A stretch of DNA of 64,000 nt from Clostridium magnum DSM 2767 (GTDB lineage: Bacteria > Bacillota > Clostridia > Clostridiales > Clostridiaceae), in contig NZ_LWAE01000001.1 in NCBI RefSeq assembly GCF_001623875.1, forward strand, positions 1,116,001 through 1,180,000, in the 5' to 3' direction. Positions 25,529 through 32,460 of this stretch are shown here, in pieces. Numbering within the stretch: the stretch's first letter is position 1; each line of letters starts with the position of its first letter. The notes beneath the pieces were generated by a model. It did no database searches. It was not told where the DNA came from and saw only the letters and a list, made by a program, of their open reading frames with translations. The position numbers and the translations under genes were made by a program.

Positions 25529-27198
25529 ATGAAGAGAATATCCTTAGGCGGAAGTGATTTTAAAGAATTTGTAACGGAAAATTTCTATTTGGTAGATAAA
25601 ACCTTATTTATAAAAGAAATCATAGATGATGGATCAAAGGTTATATTGCTACCAAGACCAAGACGTTTTGGAAAGACTTTGAATATAAGTATATTGAGGT
25701 GTTTTTTTGAAAAAACAGAAGAGACAAACGAAGAGCTTTTTTAAAGACTTGAAAATATATACAGACAAAGAAGTAATGGCAAAGCAAGGGCAGTACCCTG
25801 TTATATTCATTACTTTTAAAGATGAAAAACATTCTAAATGGGAACATTGTAAAATAGGTCTGAAAAAAATTATAAAAGATGAATTTGCTAAACATAGATA
25901 CCTTTTAAAAAGTGATATTTTAGACTCTTTTGAAAAAGATGAGTTTATAAGAATACTAGAAGAAAAAGCAGATTATGTAACTTATTTGAGAGGATTGAAA
26001 ATACTAAGTAATTATTTATATAGATTTCATAAACAAAAGGTAGTAATACTCATAGATGAATATGATGTACCTATTCAAAGTGGATATTTAAAAGGATACT
26101 ATGATGAAATAATAGAATTTATGAGAAACTTCTTAAGTGCAGGCTTGAAGGACAATGAACATTTAGAAAAAGCCGTACTAACAGGAATACTAAGGGTGGC
26201 GAAGGAAAGCATATTTTCAGGATTAAATAATATTAATGTGTGTACTTTATTAAGTTCAAGATATAGTGAGTATTTTGGCTTTACAGAAGAAGAGGTTTTA
26301 GATATTCTAAAATATTATGGAATAGAAGCTAATTTTGAAGAATTGAAAAATTGGTACAATGGATATATTTTTGGAGATAGAGTTATATATAATCCATGGT
26401 CGGTATTAAATTATGTATATAATTTTAAAGATGGCTTTAAACCTTATTGGACTAATACTTCCAGTAATGACTTAGTAAAAATGCTGGTTACAAAAGGTGG
26501 AGCAGAGTTAAAAAAGAGTTGGAGCAACTTATCCAAGGTGATGTTATAGAAAAAATCGTAAATGAAGATATATTTATAGCAGAAATAGATAGGGGAACTG
26601 AAAGTGTATGGAGTTTTTTACTTTTTAGTGGATATCTTAAAGTTGTAAAAAAGAGACGTAATGAGGGAGAATTGCACTGCAATTTAAGTATACCTAATAA
26701 GGAAGTAAATTATTTGTATAGACAGATAATACTCAGCTGGTTTAGAGAAAGCATAAATAATGATCAATTCAATACAATGCTTAAAAGCCTTGTAACAGGA
26801 GATATAAAACTTTTGGAAAGATATTAAAGATTTTTGTAAAAAACAGCATGAGCTACTTTGACCCTGCAGGAAGCCAAAGTGAAAAAGTATATCACGCCTT
26901 TGTACTTGGAATGCTCTTAGGACTTGGAGATAACTATGAAGTGAAATCTAACCGTGAGAGTGGATATGGAAGATATGATGTTAGTGTAATTCCAAAGGCC
27001 ACAAGCAAAATAGGAATAGTAATGGAATTCAAAAAAGTAGATGAAGATGAAGAGGAAGACCTGGAAAAAGCAGCAGATGCAGCACTGGAACAGATTAAAG
27101 AAAGGGATTATAGAGCAGAGCTTATAGAAAGAGGAGTTGAAAATATAATTGAGCTTGGTATAGCTTTTGAGGGGAAAAGGGTATTGGTTAAGCAGTGA
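25529..27198 (+). pseudogene. AAA-ATPase-like / PD-(D/E)XK nuclease gene with three frameshifts
   Basis: One ancestral gene of about 555 residues, now in four frames. N-terminal SLGGSDFKEFVTENFYLVDKT and Walker A LPRPRRFGKT, then VVILIDEYDVPIQSGYLKGYYDE (Walker B), WYNGYIFGD, and C-terminal nuclease-like YGRYDVSVIPK...GIVMEFKK. This is the AAA-ATPase_like plus DUF1703 architecture. Shifts occur at the T6 tract 25737-25742 (one T too many), the A6 tract 26509-26515 (one A short) and at 26823-26826 (one T short). Start ATG 25529 follows AAGGAGCG. Confidence 0.85.
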
Positions 27199-27206
27199 GT
27201 ATTATA

Positions 27207-27273
27207 AATAACCATTTTATTGAGGTAAACTTACTAGTTGTTTTAAATACGCCTTAATAAAGTGGCTATTTTG
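27207..27273 (+). terminator. Long imperfect terminator-like hairpin
   Basis: AATAACCATTTTATTGAGG pairs imperfectly with CCTTAATAAAGTGGCTATT, followed by TTGTT. It closes the region before the csrA2 promoters. Confidence 0.55.
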
Positions 27274-27308
27274 TTATGAAAAAAATAAAAAGAATTTTTA
27301 TTTTAATG

Positions 27309-27336
27309 TAAAGTTTCTTCAATTTCAATCGAATAA
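27309..27336 (+). promoter_or_regulatory. Sigma-D-like promoter A upstream of csrA2
   Basis: TAAA, 16 bases (beginning GTTTC), TCGAATAA. It is a tandem partner of promoter B, with the same spacing and the same GTTTC after the -35 box. Confidence 0.65.
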
Positions 27337-27389
27337 TTAATTAACAAGAAATAATAGGAAACATAAGAAAAAAATATTTGAAATGGATA

Positions 27390-27417
27390 TAAAGTTTCCT
27401 ATAAATACACCGAATAA
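27390..27417 (+). promoter_or_regulatory. Sigma-D-like promoter B upstream of csrA2
   Basis: TAAA, 16 bases (beginning GTTTCC), CCGAATAA. It is expected to start transcription near 27424, about 20 bases before the first AGGA hairpin of the RNA element. Confidence 0.7.
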
Positions 27418-27423
27418 ATTAAT

Positions 27424-27519
27424 ATAAAAGTTTATAAAGAAAAAGTCAGGACGACTAGTATACCTATTATACTCTGCAGGAGGCGGAAGTCAGTAGGTGT
27501 ATTAGTTGTACTTTTTTTA
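27424..27519 (+). ncRNA. Candidate CsrA-binding RNA / attenuator upstream of csrA2
   Basis: AGTC-AGGAC-GACT (27444-27456) is a 4-bp hairpin with AGGAC loop. A long stem follows: bases 27452-27468 pair with 27492-27508 (17 pairs, some G-U), and its tip holds a further hairpin TCTGC-AGGAG-GCGGA (27473-27487). Seven T follow at 27512-27518. CAGGACG and CAGGAGG are the motifs found repeatedly in CsrB-type sponge RNAs. It may be a free RNA of about 95 nt or an attenuator for csrA2. The first hairpin and the base of the long stem overlap, so they may compete. Confidence 0.65.
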
Positions 27520-27546
27520 TTATTAAAATCCAAGGAGGGAAATTAA

Positions 27547-27717
27547 ATGTTAGTATTAGGCAGGAAGCCAGGGGAGTACATCGTAATTGGCGACAATATT
27601 AAAGTAAAGGTTGTTAAAAGTGAAGCAGGTGATTTAAGACTTGCTATTGAAGCACCAAGGGATGTTAAGATCACTAGAGGTGAGGTTTGGGAAGAACAAC
27701 TTAGACAAGCTAAATAA
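27547..27717 (+). CDS. csrA: Second CsrA, short form (CsrA2)
   Basis: 56 residues: MLVLGRKPGEYIVIGDNIKV through DLRLAIEAPRDVKITRGEVW to the stop. R6 and R44, which contact GGA in RNA, are conserved, and the AIEAP core is present. It ends about 15 residues before CsrA1 does, so it lacks the C-terminal extension that FliW binds. AAGGAGG lies 8 bases before the ATG. It is flanked on both sides by AGGA-loop terminator hairpins and sits between the two flagellin genes. Confidence 0.92.
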   Translation: MLVLGRKPGEYIVIGDNIKVKVVKSEAGDLRLAIEAPRDVKITRGEVWEEQLRQAK

Positions 27718-27725
27718 TTTAATAA

Positions 27726-27805
27726 GGGAAGTACTCAGGAGGAGTCAATTATTCTCGTAGTTCAGCAGGATGCTGAAGGGGCGGGGATAGTTGGCTTCTT
27801 TTTTA
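27726..27805 (+). ncRNA. Candidate CsrA-binding RNA element downstream of csrA2
   Basis: ACTC-AGGAG-GAGT (27733-27745) is followed at once by a 12-bp stem, 27746-27757 with 27782-27793, whose tip is TTCAGC-AGGAT-GCTGAA (27761-27777), a perfect 6-bp hairpin presenting CAGGATG. CTTC and a run of T follow. The architecture equals that of the element upstream of csrA2 although the sequences differ. It is either the 3' end of the csrA2 mRNA or a processed small RNA. Confidence 0.65.
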
Positions 27806-28207
27806 ATTGAAAGTTGACAATTGACTCAAAACAGATTCTTAGATCAGGAACAAGCATAGGTGCAAATACAAAAGAAGCTGTACAGGCATCGAGTAAACGG
27901 GATTTTTTAATGAAAATGAACATAGCGTTGAAAGAAGCCTCAGAGACAGAATATTGGATAGAACTTTTAATTGCAACTAAGTATATTGATGCTAACGCAT
28001 CTAAAATATTACTTACCGAATGTAAAGAAATAAATAGAATATTAGGGTCTATAGTTAAAACAACCAAAAACAACTTGAAAATTTCAGATGATTGATAAGG
28101 AGACAAAGCCTAACGGCTAAAAACTAAAAACAATAAATTTAAAGATTTTCCGACGTAAAGAAGAAAATCTACCTTGACTGTCAACTGTCCTCTGTCAATT
28201 GCTAACT
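27806..28207. repeat. Family A element copy 9, carrying a four-helix-bundle ORF
   Basis: Left arm AATTGAAAGTTGACAATTGA, right arm GACTGTCAACTGTCC plus TCTGTCAATTGC, with the family core AGATTTTCCGACGTAAAG...GAAAATCTACC just inside the right arm. This copy is about 400 bp and contains a reading frame, unlike the 100-190 bp copies. Confidence 0.6.
27814..28095 (+). pseudogene. Four-helix-bundle (23S rRNA IVS-like) protein, 5'-truncated
   Basis: SKQILRSGTSIGANTKEAVQ, FLMKMNIALKEASETEYWIELL and CKEINRILGSIVKTTKNNLK match helices 2-4 of the family first seen in 23S rRNA intervening sequences. The usual first helix is missing: the frame runs directly into the heptad arm of the enclosing repeat, where only a TTG (27814) could start. 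Function of the family is unknown. Confidence 0.75.
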
Positions 28208-28255
28208 AACCAAGTTTTATTAGTCATCACTGACTTTTAAAAATAAATAAAAACG

Positions 28256-28293
28256 GTGAACAAGGAAGTTCACTAAAACAAATCAAGGAGGGA
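28256..28293 (+). promoter_or_regulatory. Predicted CsrA-binding site pair in flagellin 2 leader
   Basis: GTGAAC-AAGGAA-GTTCAC (28256-28273) is a perfect 6-bp hairpin with GGA in the loop; 11 bases later comes the Shine-Dalgarno AAGGAGGGA (28285-28293). Loop and spacing equal those of flagellin 1 although the stem sequence is different. That is covariation of stems around a conserved loop. No clear sigma-D box was found immediately upstream. Confidence 0.72.
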
Positions 28294-28298
28294 ATATT

Positions 28299-29990
28299 AT
28301 GATAATTAATCACAATTTACCAGGAATGAATGCGATAAACAGAATGAATGCTAATGCAGCAAATGCAAGTAAGTCAATGACAAAACTTTCTTCAGGTCTT
28401 AGAATCAACAATGCAGCAGATGATGCGGCGGGATTAGCTATATCTGAAAAAATGAGAGGACAAATCAGAGGTCTTGACCAAGCAGGAGCTAACTCTCAAG
28501 ATGGTATCTCTATGATTCAAACTGCAGAAGGTGCATTAGGTGAAACTCATAGCATTCTTCAAAGAATGAGAGAACTTGCTGTACAAGCTTCAAATGATAC
28601 TAATACTGCAAGTGACAGAAATGAAATTCAAAAAGAAGTTAATCAGTTGTCCTCAGAAATAAATAGAATTGCTGGTACAACAGAATTTAACAAGCAAGTA
28701 TTGATGGATGGAACTAAATCAGCATCACAAGTTACTGGTGCATCTGTTGCTATTACTAAAGCAGGAGCTAATGCAACACAGACTTCATATGAGATTACTT
28801 TTACTGCAGCTACAAGTTGTTCTTCATGTATGCTAACTTTCAATGGTACTGATTTAGGCTCATGTATAGGTTCAGTTCAAATAACATGTACATCAGTATC
28901 TGGTTCAGTTTCTCAATTAGCAGATCTTATAAATACAACATTAACCTCTGATTGGAAAGCAGTAGCTTCTGGTAATAAGTTAACGGTTACTGCTGTTGAA
29001 GGTGGTGCTTGTGATGGTAATGCTGCAGGTGTTGGACTTTGTCTTGCTAGTTTTACCGATACATCATGTGTTACATCAACAAAAACTGATGGTAAAGATG
29101 CAGTATGTCAGATACAAAAAATTTCATTAAGTGATGAGACTGTAGCAGAAGGTCTAAAATTTACTATTGGAAATAAAACAGTTGCATTTTACAATAGTAA
29201 TTCAGGAACTTATGAAAATACTGCTGCTGCAAAGCAAGCATTAGGGGCAGATACTCTTATAGATATTTACTGTTCAGATGGTACAGTAGCATGTGCTGTT
29301 GATATAGTAACATGTCTTGTAGGAACTGATGCTGCAGGTTGTGCAAATGCTTGTGGTGTAACATTATGTATATGTGCTAATGAATCTACTGGAGATCAAA
29401 ATATTTTAGTAGTTACTACAGCTACTTCAGGTGCTGTTGCAGCAGCACAGACTACAGCAAGTTTAACTGCTTCTGAAGGAACAGCATCTGGAGCAGAAAA
29501 TGGTATGACATTACAAATTGGTGCAAATGCAGATCAAACTTTTAAAGTATCATTTAGCGATATGTCAGCTGCCTCAATTAAAGTTGCAGGAAAAAGCGCT
29601 GGTTCGGCAGTAGTTACAAGTACTGGTAAAACAGCATACTTTACTACAACGGCAACTGTAGACAAAGGTGGATCTACTACACAATATTCATTAGATTTGT
29701 CAACTGCTAAGAAAGCAACTGCTGCAATTGATGCAATTGATGACTCAATTCAAACTGTATCAGCAGAAAGAAGTAAACTTGGTGCTTATCAAAATAGACT
29801 TGAGCACACTATAAGTAACCTTTCTACTGCTTCAGAAAACTTAACATCTGCAGAATCAAGAATTCGTGATGTTGATATGGCTAAAGAAATGTCAACATTC
29901 TCAAAGAACAATATTCTTTCTCAGGCTGCTCAGGCTATGCTTGCACAAGCTAACCAACAACCACAGCAGGTTCTTCAGTTATTAAGATAA
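28299..29990 (+). CDS. Flagellin 2 with cysteine-rich variable domain
   Basis: 563 residues. The D0/D1 ends are nearly identical to flagellin 1 (start MIINHNLPGMNAINRMNAN, end QQPQQVLQLLR), but the variable domain, about residues 140-460, is different. It holds 15 cysteines: 174, 177, 189, 197, 238, 248, 257, 270, 325, 332, 339, 348, 352, 357, 359, including CSSC and CANACGVTLCIC. Flagellins normally avoid cysteine. The cysteines are all in the surface-exposed part, where they could bind metals or crosslink. A terminator follows, then the glycosylation genes. Confidence 0.96.
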   Translation: MIINHNLPGMNAINRMNANAANASKSMTKLSSGLRINNAADDAAGLAISEKMRGQIRGLDQAGANSQDGISMIQTAEGALGETHSILQRMRELAVQASNDTNTASDRNEIQKEVNQLSSEINRIAGTTEFNKQVLMDGTKSASQVTGASVAITKAGANATQTSYEITFTAATSCSSCMLTFNGTDLGSCIGSVQITCTSVSGSVSQLADLINTTLTSDWKAVASGNKLTVTAVEGGACDGNAAGVGLCLASFTDTSCVTSTKTDGKDAVCQIQKISLSDETVAEGLKFTIGNKTVAFYNSNSGTYENTAAAKQALGADTLIDIYCSDGTVACAVDIVTCLVGTDAAGCANACGVTLCICANESTGDQNILVVTTATSGAVAAAQTTASLTASEGTASGAENGMTLQIGANADQTFKVSFSDMSAASIKVAGKSAGSAVVTSTGKTAYFTTTATVDKGGSTTQYSLDLSTAKKATAAIDAIDDSIQTVSAERSKLGAYQNRLEHTISNLSTASENLTSAESRIRDVDMAKEMSTFSKNNILSQAAQAMLAQANQQPQQVLQLLR

Positions 29991-30017
29991 TAATAAAGCT
30001 TAATATTAATTTTTGTT

Positions 30018-30051
30018 AAAGGCAGATGGTGATAACTTCCCATCTGCTTTT
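30018..30051 (+). terminator. Intrinsic terminator after flagellin 2
   Basis: GCAGATGG pairs with CCATCTGC around a 10-base loop; AAAG before and TTTTAGTTT after it extend the signal. Confidence 0.85.
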
Positions 30052-30115
30052 AGTTTAGTAAAATAATTATAATAAGGTTTACCAAGGTTTTTTTAGTTTT
30101 ATTTAGTAAAACAGT

Positions 30116-30142
30116 TAAGTTTAATTATAAAAATACCGATAA
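30116..30142 (+). promoter_or_regulatory. Sigma-D promoter of the glycosylation operon
   Basis: TAAG, 16 bases, CCGATAA. One mismatch in the -35 box. It would place the Maf transferase operon in the same regulon as the flagellins it modifies. Confidence 0.65.
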
Positions 30143-30183
30143 ACTAAATATGGATGCAATTTGTGAATAAGGAGATGAAGCTT

Positions 30184-30447
30184 ATGTATGAAGAAATAAA
30201 AGAACAGATAAATCAAATTGTAGATAGTATTTATAAGTATGATATAAATAAAGTGATGAATCTAATAGGATGTTTATTTAATTCTATTGATGTTTCTTTG
30301 CAAAAAAATGAATTTGAAAATGTTAATTCATTGAATAAAGTGTTAACTATGATGGAAGAAGCAATGAATAATAAAGATTATTTACTATTAGCAGACATTC
30401 TGAAATTTGAGCTGTTCCCAATTATACCTAATAAATATATAAATTAA
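30184..30447 (+). CDS. Small helical protein before maf, unknown function
   Basis: 87 residues from ATG 30184, which has AAGGAG 9 bases upstream; an earlier ATG at 30154 lacks one. Helical and acidic (YEEIKEQINQIVDSIYKYDI...LADILKFELFPII), no membrane segment. It is 19 bases before the Maf transferase gene and behind a sigma-D promoter. It might be an accessory factor of flagellin modification; that is inference from position only. Confidence 0.75.
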   Translation: MYEEIKEQINQIVDSIYKYDINKVMNLIGCLFNSIDVSLQKNEFENVNSLNKVLTMMEEAMNNKDYLLLADILKFELFPIIPNKYIN

Positions 30448-30466
30448 GAAGGGAATAAGGTATATT

Positions 30467-32428
30467 ATGAAGATATATGATAATAACTTAAGATATTTGA
30501 AAAAAAATTCCTTGCAAATTTATGATATCATTACTAAAGAGAAAGATTTATATGAAGTTAAAATAAGTGACTTAAAAGAACAAGATAATTGTATTGTAGA
30601 AAAAGGAGAAATTAAGTGTTATTTACATAGTATTTATGATAAAATAGCAGAATGTAAAAAAAGTTTATCTCAAGTTAATGAAAATACAGGAACATTAATT
30701 TTATTTGGTGTTGGTTATGGTCATGTCTTTAGATATTTAAAGAAAAATGCTTTAAATATAAAGCATGTTATTATTATTGAACCCAATATACAACTCTTTA
30801 AAAGATTTTTAAAGTTTAATAAAATAGAGAGTTTGTTAAAGTCTATTCCTAAGATTTCTTTTATAGTAAATAAACCAGCAGAAGAGGTAGCATTAGCACT
30901 TGAACAGATGATAGGAGAGGCTATTAATACAAATATACAGTTTGTAAATAGTATAACATATGTTACACTATTTAATGATTATTATAATAAAATGAGTAAA
31001 CATATTGTAGAAGTATTAAGAAGAATTCGTATGAATACTAGCACTGATTTCCATAATACTTATAGATTACTAGTTAATGTGATGAAAAATTTGAAAGTTC
31101 AAGGCTATAAAATGAATAGGTTGAGCGAATTACTAGAAAAAACGCCTGTTATCATTGTTTCTGCTGGGCCATCCTTGAATAAAAATATGAGTATTTTGGA
31201 AGAAGCAAAAAATAAGGCAGTTGTTATTGCTGTAGGAACTGCAATTGAAATTCTTGAACAAAACAACATTACTCCTCATTTTAGGGCAGCATTTTCACCA
31301 CATGTAGATACTACAATATTTAAAAAATTAAAAAATTGTGATGTTCCATTGATTTATACAAACAATTTATATTTTGATATTTTACCAGAATATTCAGGAC
31401 CAAAGTTTAGACTTATTGCTGATTCAGATATATTAAGCAGATATGTTTATGATAAAGCAAAAATTGAAAATAAGCTTGTTATTTCAGAATTATCAATTGC
31501 CAATATAATATTTGAATATTTATGTAATATAGGTTGTAATGATATTATCTTAATTGGTCAAGATCTTGCATATAAGGATAATACAATGTATGCTCAAGGG
31601 GCAATTAATAATATTAATGTGAATTTTGAGACTGCTGGACTTATAAAAGATAAAGATTCAGAAGGAAAAGAAATTTATACAGATTCAAAGTTTATGGGAA
31701 TGAGAGATGCACTGGTTAGAAGTATGAATAGATATCAGGTAGACTCACAAGCAGTTACAAATACCAGTGAGGGAGGTTTATATATACCAAGTACAACCTA
31801 TATGAAGCTTTCAGATAAATTAAATAAAATGGAAGAACTGTGCAAACTTGAATCTGAAATACAAGCAATTATTCAGCAGGAAAAAAATGAACAAGTTGAT
31901 AATTTAAAAGATGTTGTTAAAGTTGTTTATGGTATAAAAAAAGAATTACAAGAAATTAAAGAGATAGCTGAAGAACGTGTAACTATGTTAAAGAAAGCCG
32001 TAGAAATGAAGGATAAAGGCATAAATCCAAATGAGATATTAAAAGAGTATGAAAAAATCAATAAATTGGAACAAAATATGCTATCAATTCCATTTTATGA
32101 TATGGTTACGAAATATCAACTGCATGGAAATTATTCAACTACAATTTCAGCCTTTAAATATGACGGTGGAGATCAAAATAAGCAGGTAGAAGCGTTGGAG
32201 AATATCTTAATGCGTGTTGGAGTAGAATTAAAGAGTTATTTTGAAATTTTTGAAGCCGTGTTAAGCGAATATAATGATAATTTTATAGAATTTAATTTAT
32301 TATCACAAGAAGAAATGAACAAACTTCAAAATGAAGAAGTATGTGAAGTAAAAGAGAAAATACAAGAAGAAAGATTGGGAATATTAGGACTACAGGGAGT
32401 ATACGAAGAAGTAACTGAGAAAGAATAA
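30467..32428 (+). CDS. Maf-type motility accessory factor (DUF115) glycosyltransferase
   Basis: 653 residues. The central MptE-like/DUF115 domain is marked by TPVIIVSAGPSLNKNMSILE (from about 224), AAFSPH, and DIILIGQDLAYKDN; the N-terminal part contains LILFGVGYGHVFRYLKKN. Maf proteins transfer nonulosonic acids such as pseudaminic or legionaminic acid to Ser/Thr of flagellin in the cytoplasm. The C-terminal part is a long coiled helical region. Its position after flagellin 2 and before sugar genes supports the role. Confidence 0.9.
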   Translation: MKIYDNNLRYLKKNSLQIYDIITKEKDLYEVKISDLKEQDNCIVEKGEIKCYLHSIYDKIAECKKSLSQVNENTGTLILFGVGYGHVFRYLKKNALNIKHVIIIEPNIQLFKRFLKFNKIESLLKSIPKISFIVNKPAEEVALALEQMIGEAINTNIQFVNSITYVTLFNDYYNKMSKHIVEVLRRIRMNTSTDFHNTYRLLVNVMKNLKVQGYKMNRLSELLEKTPVIIVSAGPSLNKNMSILEEAKNKAVVIAVGTAIEILEQNNITPHFRAAFSPHVDTTIFKKLKNCDVPLIYTNNLYFDILPEYSGPKFRLIADSDILSRYVYDKAKIENKLVISELSIANIIFEYLCNIGCNDIILIGQDLAYKDNTMYAQGAINNINVNFETAGLIKDKDSEGKEIYTDSKFMGMRDALVRSMNRYQVDSQAVTNTSEGGLYIPSTTYMKLSDKLNKMEELCKLESEIQAIIQQEKNEQVDNLKDVVKVVYGIKKELQEIKEIAEERVTMLKKAVEMKDKGINPNEILKEYEKINKLEQNMLSIPFYDMVTKYQLHGNYSTTISAFKYDGGDQNKQVEALENILMRVGVELKSYFEIFEAVLSEYNDNFIEFNLLSQEEMNKLQNEEVCEVKEKIQEERLGILGLQGVYEEVTEKE

Positions 32429-32460
32429 AATTATTAACGATTAAAGAAAGGAATTTTTGT

